Source of the DNA: 66-474 sp035249175
GTDB lineage: Bacteria > Pseudomonadota > Gammaproteobacteria > Xanthomonadales > Rhodanobacteraceae
Reading direction: 5' to 3'
Assembly (NCBI GenBank): GCA_035249175.1
Contig: DATFGT010000076.1
Coordinates: forward strand, 1-46,686
Length of the DNA: 46,686 nucleotides
The notes beneath the pieces are model-generated. The model was not told the origin of the DNA, searched no databases, and saw only the letters and a list, made by a program, of their open reading frames with translations. Positions 1 to 8,430 of this stretch are shown in pieces (position 1 is the stretch's first letter; the number at the start of each line of letters is the position of its first letter). A program made the translations under genes and the position numbers.

Positions 1-1122
1 GTCGCGCGCGAGCGCGTCCTGGAGTTGACGAAAGTCGAACAACGTTTCGTGTTCGAGAACGTGGCTTCCGCGCCCACGCCGTCGTTGTGCCGCGGCTTCT
101 CGGCGCCGGTGCACGTGGTGTTCGACTACGCGCCCGCGCAACTTGCGTTGTTGCTGCAGCACGAGACAGAGGGCTTCGATCGTTGGAATGCCGCGCAGCA
201 ACTGGCCGCGCGCGCGTTCGACGAGGCGTTGCTCGGCAAGCCTGCGCGTGCCGCTACCAATGCGTGGCTGGATGTGCTTGCGCGACTGTTCGCGGCGCGT
301 GGGGATATCGATCCCGCATTGTTGGCGGATTTGCTGACGCCGCCTTCGGAACTCGTACTGGGCGCACGTCAGGCGCCGTTCGATCCGGATGCCGTGCACG
401 CCGCGCGGGACGAGCTGGAAAACGCGTTGTCGCGGCGGCTAGGCGCGTCGCTCGCGTCGACTTATCGCGAACTTCACGCCACCGAATCGGGAGCCCTCGA
501 CCAGCAAGCTGCCGCGCATCGCCGCTTGAAAGCGCGCGTGCTTTCGCTGCTGGTTCGGCATGATGCCGCCACGGGCATGGCACTCGCGTTCACGCAATGC
601 CGGGAAGCTCCTGGCATGACCGATCGCCTGGCCGGCTTGACCGCGCTGGTGCGCAACGGCGCGCCGCAGTCGCGCGATGCCCTGAGGCTGTATCGCGAAC
701 GCTTCGATGGCGATGCGCTGACGCTGGACAAGTGGTTCATGCTGCAAGCTACCGTGCCCGCGCATGCGACGCTGGAAACCGTGCGCGCGCTGGAATCCGA
801 CCCGGCCTTCACCTTGGCCAATCCCAATCGCGTGCATGCGTTGCTGGGCGCTTTCGCGCGTGCCAATCCGGTGGCGTTCCACCGCCCGGATGGCGCCAGC
901 TATCGGTATTTCACGGACAAGCTGGCCGAAATCGACGCGCGCAACCCGCAACTTTCGGCGCGGCTGACCAAGGCGTTCGAGGACTGGACGCGGCTCGAAC
1001 CGGGGCGCCGGACTTTGGCCGGAGCCGCCTTGCACGCGCTGCTGGATCAGGGGCAACACTCGCCCGATCTCACCGAAATCCTGACCCGGATGCTGGCGGC
1101 AGGCAGCACCGACGGTGCCTGA
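1..1122 (+). CDS. pepN: Aminopeptidase N, C-terminal part (partial at window edge)
   Basis: The frame is open from base 1, so the gene enters from the left and only the last 373 residues are seen. The visible part reads RVLELTK..EQRFVFENV, then an all-helical C-terminal region with the segment LANPNRVHALLGAF and the end FEDWTRLEPGRRTL. These match the C-terminal helical domain of the M1-family PepN (E. coli PepN is about 870 residues). The zinc site HExxH lies outside the window. PepN is a broad-specificity cytoplasmic aminopeptidase that finishes protein breakdown. The apparent TTG start at base 25 is not real, because homology continues upstream of it. The next gene starts 174 bases downstream. 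Confidence 0.93.
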   Translation, partial: VARERVLELTKVEQRFVFENVASAPTPSLCRGFSAPVHVVFDYAPAQLALLLQHETEGFDRWNAAQQLAARAFDEALLGKPARAATNAWLDVLARLFAARGDIDPALLADLLTPPSELVLGARQAPFDPDAVHAARDELENALSRRLGASLASTYRELHATESGALDQQAAAHRRLKARVLSLLVRHDAATGMALAFTQCREAPGMTDRLAGLTALVRNGAPQSRDALRLYRERFDGDALTLDKWFMLQATVPAHATLETVRALESDPAFTLANPNRVHALLGAFARANPVAFHRPDGASYRYFTDKLAEIDARNPQLSARLTKAFEDWTRLEPGRRTLAGAALHALLDQGQHSPDLTEILTRMLAAGSTDGA

Positions 1123-1296
1123 CTAAGCGAAACCTAATGCTCGAAGGCGTATCCTCGGGCGCAGCTTTTGGTGAAAAGTCAGGCCATGGATGCGCGGTCA
1201 TTCTGATCCTCACCTGCGCGGCCAAGCGGGACGTGTGTTTTGACGTTTGCGGCGCGGCGATCAGGGACGATCGCATGAGCAAACCGGAGGTGTGCC

Positions 1297-2130
1297 ATGC
1301 AAGCGACGTTTCGATCGGGAACATGGGGCCGCGCTGCGCGCCTCGTGGTATTGAGCGCCGGGCTGGGCGTCATGGCCGGCTGCGCTACCGGCTATGCAGT
1401 TGTGCGGCCCGATGCCGCGGGCAGCGGCGCGTACTACACCAGCGACGGCCCGTATTCCGGCCCGGGCTATGACGACTATCACGGCACGGGGCCGTATTAT
1501 TCCGGCACCAGCGGCTATGGTTATTACGGCGGTACCGATCCGTATTCCGACCCGTTCGGCGGCTACGGTGGGTACGGTTACTGGCCTTCGGTCACCCTCA
1601 ACCTCGGCATCTCGAATGTATGGGATTTTCCGGGCTATTGGGGGCCGTGGTATTCCACCGGTTTCGCGGTCAGGCGCTGCTGGCATCGAGGTTGTGGCCA
1701 TCGCGGGCAGGAGCACCATCACCATCATTGGCATGACGCCGTGGCTGCAACGTCGCCACGCCCATGGTTGAAACCCGATCATGCGCTGGGCCCGTCGCTG
1801 CGGGCGCGTGGTTCCGAACGCCCCGTCCAGATGCCGGAGCGCCCGGTGGAACGCTTTGCAAACCGCCGGCCTCTGCCGTCGACGGAATTTGCGCCGCACG
1901 GGTTTGCGCGAGGGTCTGTCAACCGCCTGTCGGGTGCGGATTTTGCCGGGGTGCCGATGCCGCCGCGTATACCGGAATTCGCCAACTCGCGTATGACGCC
2001 AGCGGCCCGGCAGGATTTCCAGGCGGCGCTGCGTCCCGCCCCCTTCAGGCCGGCGCCTGCTGTCCAGCCCGCGCCGGCCGCCCGACCGGCCGCACCCCGT
2101 TCCGACACGCCCCGGACCAAAATTCCTTGA
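1297..2130 (+). CDS. Gly/Tyr/His-rich lipoprotein, unknown function
   Basis: A 277-residue protein with a basic N-terminus, a short hydrophobic stretch and a lipobox (VMAGC, Cys about residue 28), so it is probably a lipoprotein. Residues about 40-105 are rich in Gly, Tyr, Ser and Asp (GYGYYGG-type motifs). They are followed by a WDFPGYWGPWY segment and a His cluster (HHHHHWH) near residue 145. The C-terminal half is rich in Pro, Arg and Ala. A clear GGAGG lies five bases before ATG 1297, which fixes the start. I recognise no catalytic family. The aromatic, low-complexity composition suggests a surface or envelope structural protein, and the His cluster could bind metal. It ends at a strong bidirectional terminator shared with the convergent small gene. 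Confidence 0.75.
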   Translation: MQATFRSGTWGRAARLVVLSAGLGVMAGCATGYAVVRPDAAGSGAYYTSDGPYSGPGYDDYHGTGPYYSGTSGYGYYGGTDPYSDPFGGYGGYGYWPSVTLNLGISNVWDFPGYWGPWYSTGFAVRRCWHRGCGHRGQEHHHHHWHDAVAATSPRPWLKPDHALGPSLRARGSERPVQMPERPVERFANRRPLPSTEFAPHGFARGSVNRLSGADFAGVPMPPRIPEFANSRMTPAARQDFQAALRPAPFRPAPAVQPAPAARPAAPRSDTPRTKIP

Positions 2131-2146
2131 CCTGATCCGGCCCGGT

Positions 2147-2181
2147 AAAAAAAGGGAGCGCAATGCCTGCGCTCCCCTTTT
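2147..2181. terminator. Bidirectional rho-independent terminator
   Basis: GGGAGCGCA (2154-2162) and TGCGCTCCC (2168-2176) form a perfect 9-bp stem with a 5-base loop. A run of A precedes it and CTTTT follows it, so it can terminate both the lipoprotein gene on the plus strand and the small convergent gene on the minus strand. Confidence 0.9.
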
Positions 2182-2209
2182 CCCCTGACAATGGACCGGA
2201 CGTACCGCT

Positions 2210-2407
2210 TCAGTGCGGGATGTTGGCGATGATGCTGTCCAGCTCGTGCAACTGCAGCTCGACCGGCTTCAGCGGGTGCGCCGTCCCGGCGGGGCGCCCC
2301 TCGCGGATTTCCCCGGTTTGCAACTCAAGTTTGGCCATGTGGACCAGCTCGTCGTGATGCCGGTACACCTCTTGCCATTCCTCATTGGTCATTTCGACGT
2401 AGTTCAT
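2210..2407 (-). CDS. Small hypothetical protein (65 aa)
   Basis: A short, soluble, charged protein beginning MNYVEMTNEEWQEVY and ending in an amphipathic stretch with LHELDSIIANI. ATG 2407 is chosen because AGGAG sits six bases upstream. A GTG three bases earlier (2410) is in frame but too close to that ribosome site. The protein has no signal peptide or membrane segment, and I do not recognise the family. The good ribosome site, coding-like composition and shared terminator at 2147-2181 support a real gene. Its upstream flank is the long hairpin-rich region before mnmG. Confidence 0.7.
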   Translation of the reverse strand: MNYVEMTNEEWQEVYRHHDELVHMAKLELQTGEIREGRPAGTAHPLKPVELQLHELDSIIANIPH

Positions 2408-2545
2408 CACACGCTCCTGAAAGGCTCTCCGTGAAGCGCCGCCGGAAACCTGAATGCTTCAAGTGGCGTTCATCCACAGCCGCTGATACTCTTCGCCGAA
2501 GGGGCAGTTGCGACTCAATTCGCCACTTCGACGCCCGATGTTTTT

Positions 2546-2707
2546 TCCGAATCTGGCGCCCGGAACTCGGTTACTCTGGATTCCCCCTGTTCCTGATGAC
2601 CGCCGGGCGCCAGTTCCTTTTCGCACCACTCCGTGGTGCTCCCCGCCGATGCAAGACCGGTCCCTGTATCCGGTCCCTGTCGCGTTGGCGACTGCATCGG
2701 CGGGAGC
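2546..2707. ncRNA. Candidate structured RNA / hairpin cluster upstream of mnmG
   Basis: Four nested or adjacent inverted repeats lie in about 160 bases. CTGGCGCCCGG (2553-2563) pairs perfectly with CCGGGCGCCAG (2603-2613), with an inner helix CGGTTA/TGACCG (2568-2573/2597-2602). GCACCAC (2623-2629) pairs with GTGGTGC (2633-2639) around a 3-base loop. CCCGCCGATGCA (2642-2653) pairs with TGCATCGGCGGG (2693-2704). This last stem encloses two smaller helices, ACCGG/CCGGT (2656-2660/2670-2674) and GTCGC/GCGAC (2679-2683/2688-2692), giving a three-way junction. An 11-base direct repeat CCGGTCCCTGT occurs at 2657 and 2670. The strand is uncertain. TTCCTTTT follows the first stem on the plus strand. 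It does not look like 6S, SRP, RNase P or tmRNA. It could be an mnmG leader, an independent small RNA or a repeat element. Confidence 0.5.
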
Positions 2708-2926
2708 GCACAGTGTTGGTGCACGGCGCGTGCCAATCCATCGGGAAGCGCACCCGAAATTTGCAAGAGATTGTGACGTTGCCGGGTAGGCGAAGGATTA
2801 CGTGTGCCATGCACCGCGCGCGGTGACATTTCGCGACGATTCGATGCGCGATTGCAAACGGAAATTTACATTCGCATCGCCAAAAACGGCGCGCCACACG
2901 TTGCAATTGGAAACAAGTGACAGCGT

Positions 2927-4807
2927 ATGACCAGTTATGACGTGATTGTTGTGGGCGGCGGCCACGCGGGCACCGAAGCCGCACTCGCGTCCGCGCGCTG
3001 CGGCGCATGCACGCTGCTGCTTACCCACAACATCGAAACCATCGGCCAGATGAGTTGCAATCCTGCGATCGGTGGGATCGGCAAGGGCCATCTGGTGAAA
3101 GAGATCGATGCACTGGGCGGCGCGATGGCGCACGCGGCCGATCTCGCCGGCATCCAGTGGCGCACCTTGAATGCATCGAAAGGTCCGGCGGTGCGCGCGA
3201 CGCGCTGCCAGGCCGATCGCGCGTTGTACAAGGCCGCGATCCGGCGCATCGTCGAGCGGCAACCGAATCTCGAAATCTTCCAGCAGTCGGTCGATGACCT
3301 CTTGATCGAGCACGGCCGCGTCGCCGGCGTCGTCACGCAGATGGGGTTGACGATCCACGCGACGCGCGTGGTACTGACGGTCGGCACGTTCCTCGCCGGC
3401 AAGATCCACATTGGTCTGGAAAACCACGCGGGCGGTCGCGCGGGTGATCCGCCGGCCACCATGCTGGCAAAACGATTGCGCGAATTGCCGCTGGGCGCCG
3501 ATCGTCTGAAGACCGGCACGCCGCCGCGTATCGATGCGCGCACGCTGGATTACTCGGTGTTCGCGGAACAACCTGGCGACGTCCCGCTGCCGGTGTTCTC
3601 GTATCTCGGTTCGCGCGCGGAACATCCGCGCCAGGTGCCGTGCTGGATCACGCACACCCGCGAACGCACGCACGAGATCATCCGCGCGGGACTCGACCGC
3701 TCACCACTCTATACGGGCAAGATCGAAGGCACCGGTCCGCGCTATTGCCCGTCGATCGAAGACAAGGTGGTGCGTTTCGCCGACAAGGCCTCGCACCAGA
3801 TCTTCATCGAACCGGAAGGGCTCGACGCGATCGAAATTTATCCGAACGGCATCTCGACTTCGCTACCGTTCGACGTGCAGGTGGAGCTGGTGCATTCGAT
3901 CCCCGGTTTCGAGCGTGCACACATCACGCGCCCCGGTTACGCGATCGAGTACGACTATTTCGATCCGCGCGGCCTGCAACCCTGGCTAGAAACCAAAGCC
4001 ATCGCGGGGCTGTATTTCGCGGGCCAGATCAACGGCACCACGGGTTACGAGGAAGCTGCGGCGCAAGGCCTGGTCGCCGGGCTCAACGCCGCGCGCGCCA
4101 CCCGCGACGAGCAACCTTGGTGGCCGCGCCGCGATGAAGCCTATATCGGGGTACTGATCGATGATCTCACCACCAACGGCACGATCGAGCCATACCGGAT
4201 GTTCACCTCGCGCGCGGAATATCGTCTCCACCTGCGCGAAGACAATGCCGACTTGCGCCTGACCGAAAAAGGATTCGAACTGGGCGTGGTGCCGCAGCAA
4301 CGCTTCGAGGCGATGCGCGCCAAACGCGATGCAGTGGAGCGCGAAGCCGCGCGCCTGACGGCGCTATGGGCAACACCATCCAACGCGCTGGGCACGGCGC
4401 TGCATTCGCAACGCGGCATCACGCTCGCGCACGAGGCCAACGCGCTTGACCTCTTGCGTCGTCCGGAACTCGATTATGCGGCGTTGACATCGATCGACGG
4501 GTTCGGCCCCGCCGTCGATCGCGAAGATGTCGCCGCGCAGGTGGAAGTGCAGGTGAAGTACGCGGGTTATCTCGATCGCCAGCGCGACGAGATCGAACGC
4601 CAGCGCCGCCATGAATCCACGCCCATACCAGATGATTTCGATTACGATCGCGTGCGTGGGTTGTCCGGGGAAGTGTCGGCCAGGCTGAAACGCGTCAAGC
4701 CCGCCACCTTGGGACAGGCGCGCCGGATCAGTGGCGTCACGCCTGCCGCGATTTCGTTGTTGCTGGTGCATTTGCACCGACAGCGCGACGGCTCACAAGC
4801 AGCATGA
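2927..4807 (+). CDS. mnmG: tRNA uridine-5-carboxymethylaminomethyl modification enzyme, FAD subunit
   Basis: A 626-residue protein, the usual MnmG (GidA) length. The N-terminal FAD-binding Rossmann motif is VVGGGHAGTEAA (about residues 8-19). It is followed by the family block SCNPAIGGIGKGHLVKEIDA and, later, NGTTGYEEAAAQGL. The C-terminal helical domain that contacts MnmE and tRNA carries RAEYRLHLREDNADLRL and DRQRDEIERQ. With MnmE, the enzyme adds the cmnm5/nm5 group to U34 of several tRNAs in the cytoplasm. No strong ribosome site precedes ATG 2927. The 516-base region upstream contains unusual hairpins that may be its leader. The gene stands alone here: mnmE and rsmG are not beside it in this window. 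Confidence 0.97.
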   Translation: MTSYDVIVVGGGHAGTEAALASARCGACTLLLTHNIETIGQMSCNPAIGGIGKGHLVKEIDALGGAMAHAADLAGIQWRTLNASKGPAVRATRCQADRALYKAAIRRIVERQPNLEIFQQSVDDLLIEHGRVAGVVTQMGLTIHATRVVLTVGTFLAGKIHIGLENHAGGRAGDPPATMLAKRLRELPLGADRLKTGTPPRIDARTLDYSVFAEQPGDVPLPVFSYLGSRAEHPRQVPCWITHTRERTHEIIRAGLDRSPLYTGKIEGTGPRYCPSIEDKVVRFADKASHQIFIEPEGLDAIEIYPNGISTSLPFDVQVELVHSIPGFERAHITRPGYAIEYDYFDPRGLQPWLETKAIAGLYFAGQINGTTGYEEAAAQGLVAGLNAARATRDEQPWWPRRDEAYIGVLIDDLTTNGTIEPYRMFTSRAEYRLHLREDNADLRLTEKGFELGVVPQQRFEAMRAKRDAVEREAARLTALWATPSNALGTALHSQRGITLAHEANALDLLRRPELDYAALTSIDGFGPAVDREDVAAQVEVQVKYAGYLDRQRDEIERQRRHESTPIPDDFDYDRVRGLSGEVSARLKRVKPATLGQARRISGVTPAAISLLLVHLHRQRDGSQAA

Positions 4808-4986
4808 ACTAATCCTCGGCGCGCGCGGTGCGATACCGCGCGGGCGCGTTCCGACGAGGTTAACGCGCACGCTGCAATCGTTATTCATTGCATTCGCGCG
4901 ACCTGCGGCCCCCCAAACGCCGAAGCACGGCGGCCGCGCATGCCGGCAAGCGTCGGCGCCCCAAGATCGGAGGAAACACCCCGCGG

Positions 4987-6117
4987 ATGATCCGCGAATC
5001 CGCTGCCAACTGGGCCCGCGCTGTCTATAGGCCGCTCCGTCGCGCCGGGCGGCGCGCGCTGCGCAAACCGGTTGCAAGCACCACGCGGATCTCACGCCAA
5101 CCCGAACGTTATCCCGCGCTCGACAACGCGCGCTTCGTGTTGATCGCGTTGGTGGTGGTGGGACATCTAGTGGAACAACTGGTGGATTCCGGTCCGTTCG
5201 CCGCGGCGTTGTATCGCTGGATCTACCTGTTTCACATGCCTGCGTTCGTGCTGGTTTCAGGCGCGGTGTCGAAAGCAAACCTGGCGCGGCGCCGCGTATT
5301 TGCGCTTGCAACGGGTCTGCTGCTGCCGTACCTGATATTCCAGACGTTGTATCCCGCGTGGGATGCGTGGCTGTCGGGTTCGGGCGGCTGGTCGCAGGGT
5401 TACCTGACGCCGTACTGGTTGCTGTGGTATCTGGTCAGCCTCCTGTGCTGGCGATTGCTGCTGCCGCTGTTCGCGCGATTGAAGTTTGCATTGCCATTGG
5501 CCATCACGATCGCACTGGCCGCAGGCATGGTGCCGGGGATCGGCTATCCGCTGTCGCTGTCGCGTACGTTGGTGTTCTTTCCGCTGTTCCTGCTCGGTCA
5601 CCGCATCGGCGCCCGACGCTTGCAATACTTGGCTGGTGCCCGGGCGCACAAGGTCGGCGCCGCACTCATGCTGCTCGCGGCAGCGGTCGGCGCTTGGCTT
5701 TTGCGTGATCTGGATCCGGAGTGGTTGTATGCATCGGTCGACTATGCCGCCTTGCAGGCCTCGTGGGTGTCCGGCGCCGCGACGAGGCTGGCGCTGCTGG
5801 TCATGTCGGCATTGTGCGCGTTGGCGATGGTGGCACTGGTGTCGCGGCATGCGCGCTCTGCTGGCTTCGGGCGGCGCAGTCTAAGTGTTTACCTGGTGCA
5901 TGGTTTTCTGGTGCTTGGCCTCGTCAACACGGGCGCGTTCGCGCTGTTGGCGCGGGTATTGCCGCCCGGGATGGCACTGTTGTTTTGCATGGCTGCGGCG
6001 TTCGCGATCGCCACGCTTTTGTCGACGCGAATGGTGGACCGGCTGGCTGCGCCGTTGATCCGACCCGTGCGATGGGCGGTGGCCTTTGCACAAACCTTGG
6101 CAAGGAATCGTCCTTGA
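4987..6117 (+). CDS. Acyltransferase-3 family membrane protein (fucose 4-O-acetylase-like)
   Basis: A polytopic protein with about ten hydrophobic helices after a short basic N-terminus. It begins its conserved region with RYPALDNARFVLI..VVVGH, then FHMPAFVLVSG and LLPYLIFQ. The Asn-Ala-Arg and following His are typical of acyltransferase-3 (OafA/NolL, COG3594) proteins. Such proteins transfer acetyl or other acyl groups onto extracytoplasmic glycans, but the substrate cannot be told from sequence. The frame also opens at a TTG at 4888. ATG 4987 (376 residues) is preferred because a GGAGG lies upstream, although its 13-base spacing is long. No glycan genes lie nearby. Confidence 0.82.
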   Translation: MIRESAANWARAVYRPLRRAGRRALRKPVASTTRISRQPERYPALDNARFVLIALVVVGHLVEQLVDSGPFAAALYRWIYLFHMPAFVLVSGAVSKANLARRRVFALATGLLLPYLIFQTLYPAWDAWLSGSGGWSQGYLTPYWLLWYLVSLLCWRLLLPLFARLKFALPLAITIALAAGMVPGIGYPLSLSRTLVFFPLFLLGHRIGARRLQYLAGARAHKVGAALMLLAAAVGAWLLRDLDPEWLYASVDYAALQASWVSGAATRLALLVMSALCALAMVALVSRHARSAGFGRRSLSVYLVHGFLVLGLVNTGAFALLARVLPPGMALLFCMAAAFAIATLLSTRMVDRLAAPLIRPVRWAVAFAQTLARNRP

Positions 6118-6283
6118 TGGCTGGCGCCAGCCCGGCCATCCATGTCCGGGCGCTCACCGCCGCGGGATCGGACTCCCGCAGATCGCAAACGCAGCATTTC
6201 ACCCATACGCCTGCGGATGGAACAAAACAAACGTCTGTATTAGGCTTGGCGCGTCCGCCGTTTGGCACCCGGAGATCCCCGCC

Positions 6284-8356
6284 ATGTTCCGTCCGCGTCA
6301 TCTCGCCTGCGCCGTGGCGCTGGCGCTTGCCAGTTCAGCCGTCTTCGCGCAATCCGCGCCGCCTGCCACGCAGCCATCCGCCCACGCGGGGCTGTTCGAC
6401 AATGTCGTGGTGTTCGGCGACAGCCTGAGCGATGACGGGAATCTGTCGCTGGCATTGCAGTTGCCGCAGATCGTGCGCTTCACCACCAACCCCGGCCAAA
6501 CCGGAGTAGAGGACGTAGCAGATTACTTCGGGATACCCATTGCGCCCGCGCTTGCGGGTGGCACCGATTTCGCGTTCGGCGGCGCCGGCATCCTCAACAA
6601 TTCGCCCGGCACGCCCTCGGTCGTGCCGACCCTGCCGACGCAGCTTGGCATGTATCTGCAAGCCACCGGCAACAAGGCCGATCCGAACACACTGTACGCG
6701 GTGTGGGGCGGGGCCAACGACGTTTTCTACGCGGCGACTTCCGGCGCCGCGGCTGCGACGGCGCAACAATTGATCCAGCAGACGATCGCGGCGCAGGTCC
6801 AGCAGGCGGTCGCCAATAACGTGATCCCGAACGATCCGACGGCGATTGCGGCATTCACCGCGCAGATCACGCCCGTCGTGACCCAGCAGGTGGTGGCGCA
6901 GGTGACCGCCGGCGCAGGTGTGTCATCGCTGATGGACCAGGCCCAGATCCAGGCTTACCTGCAACAGGCGGCCACTACCGAACTCGGCATGATCAAGCAG
7001 CTCGGCGATGCCGGTGCGCGCTACGTGATGGTGTCCAACCTGCCCGACATCGGGCTGACGCCTTCGGGCATTGCCCAAGGCCCGATCGCCGCGGCCCAGT
7101 TGACCGGCTTGTCGATCACGTACAACAGCGCGTTGAATGCGGGGTTGGCCAGCACCGGCGTCAACATCATCCCGGTCAACACCTTCGCGATGCTCAACGA
7201 GTTCGTAGCCGACCCCTCGCGCTACGGCTTCACCAACGTCAACCAGCCGGCCTGCACCGGCAGCTCATTCGGGTGTGTGCCAGTCGGCACGCCGGGGGCG
7301 CAAAGCACTTACCAGCCCGGCACCCAAAACACCTATCTGTTTGCCGATGGCGTACATCCGACCACCGCCACGCACGCGATGCTGGCGCAGTACGCGGAAT
7401 CGATCATCACCGCGCCGGGCGAGATGTCGCTGCTTGGCGAAGCACCGTTGCAAATCAATCAGAGCCTCAATCGGTCGGTGCTCGATCAGGCCAATATCAG
7501 CCTCGCGAATACACCGGGCGACGGCTTGCGTCTGTGGGCGAATTACGGCTTTGCACGCCAGCGTCTCGACGCGCAGATGAATTCGCCCAAGAGCAGCAAC
7601 GATGTCAACACGCTCAGCATCGGCGCGGACATCCATCCATCCGATGCGCTGACTGCGGGCATGGCTTTCACCGTCGGTCAGCAGAAGGATGAATTCGCGG
7701 GCAACGCCGGCGGTTTCAAGTTGCAGGATCTGCTGGCCACCGGTTACGTGCTGTGGGGTTGGCAGCATGCATATTTCGGCGCGATCGGCAGCTTCGGGCA
7801 CCTGGGTTACAGCAACGTGCACCGCAACATTCCAATCGGCCCCACCGTGCGCTACGAAGACGGCAACACTTCCGGTTCGCATGTTGCTTTCGCGCTGACG
7901 GGCGGCTGGTGGCTGGACCTCGGCAATTGGCGCACCGGCCCGTACGCCGATCTCACGTGGCAGCACATCGAAGTGGACGGCTACAACGAAAATGGCAACG
8001 ACGCCACCGCGATGACGTTCGGCAAGCAGGATCGGCATTCGCTGATCGGCACGTTGGGCTGGCAGGTGAGTGCGAACCTGCAGGCGGGCAGCGCGATGTT
8101 GCATCCGTATGCGCGCGTCGCCTGGAATCATGACAGCGATGCCGATTCGCGCGATGTCTCGGCGGGTCTGGTCAGCATGCCCGGCACGTTTGCCTTGCCG
8201 GGCTTCGCGCCGGACAGCAACTGGGGCAGTGCGGGCGTGGGACTTGCGGCCGACTTTACGCCGAGCTTCTCGGGCTGGATTGGCTATGACGGCCGCTTCT
8301 CGGATTCGAGCCAGCGTGTCAACAGCTTGAACGTGGGGGCGAAGTTCCGGTTCTGA
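6284..8356 (+). CDS. GDSL-family autotransporter esterase/lipase
   Basis: A 690-residue protein. The signal peptide ends near FAQ (residue about 23). A GDSL hydrolase passenger follows, with FGDSLSD (nucleophile Ser47), GGANDVF (Asn145) and DGVHPT (Asp355 and His358). After about residue 410 comes a C-terminal beta-barrel with alternating Gly and aromatic strands, ending NVGAKFRF with a terminal Phe, as in EstA/ApeE-type type V secretion. The product is likely an outer-membrane-anchored esterase facing outward. A Gln/Ala-rich helical insertion lies between blocks III and V (about residues 150-240). The frame is open from 6086, but ATG 6284 has GGAG nine bases upstream and starts the signal peptide. 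The gene ends at a bidirectional terminator. Confidence 0.92.
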   Translation: MFRPRHLACAVALALASSAVFAQSAPPATQPSAHAGLFDNVVVFGDSLSDDGNLSLALQLPQIVRFTTNPGQTGVEDVADYFGIPIAPALAGGTDFAFGGAGILNNSPGTPSVVPTLPTQLGMYLQATGNKADPNTLYAVWGGANDVFYAATSGAAAATAQQLIQQTIAAQVQQAVANNVIPNDPTAIAAFTAQITPVVTQQVVAQVTAGAGVSSLMDQAQIQAYLQQAATTELGMIKQLGDAGARYVMVSNLPDIGLTPSGIAQGPIAAAQLTGLSITYNSALNAGLASTGVNIIPVNTFAMLNEFVADPSRYGFTNVNQPACTGSSFGCVPVGTPGAQSTYQPGTQNTYLFADGVHPTTATHAMLAQYAESIITAPGEMSLLGEAPLQINQSLNRSVLDQANISLANTPGDGLRLWANYGFARQRLDAQMNSPKSSNDVNTLSIGADIHPSDALTAGMAFTVGQQKDEFAGNAGGFKLQDLLATGYVLWGWQHAYFGAIGSFGHLGYSNVHRNIPIGPTVRYEDGNTSGSHVAFALTGGWWLDLGNWRTGPYADLTWQHIEVDGYNENGNDATAMTFGKQDRHSLIGTLGWQVSANLQAGSAMLHPYARVAWNHDSDADSRDVSAGLVSMPGTFALPGFAPDSNWGSAGVGLAADFTPSFSGWIGYDGRFSDSSQRVNSLNVGAKFRF

Positions 8357-8378
8357 CTTGCCCCCATTGCCTTCACAC

Positions 8379-8412
8379 AAAAAACCGCGCGTCCTGCGAC
8401 GCGCGGTTTTTT
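8379..8412. terminator. Bidirectional rho-independent terminator
   Basis: CCGCGCGTC and GACGCGCGG pair perfectly around the loop CTGC. The stem is flanked by six A on one side and six T on the other, so it serves both the GDSL gene and the convergent lipoprotein gene. Confidence 0.95.
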
Positions 8413-8430
8413 GATCGGGTGAACCGGAAG

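Noticed and set aside
2431..2829. Open frames on both strands over the hairpin cluster (131 and 104 codons)
   Set aside because: Arg/Cys/Pro-rich products, no ribosome site, and the DNA is better explained by nested inverted repeats.
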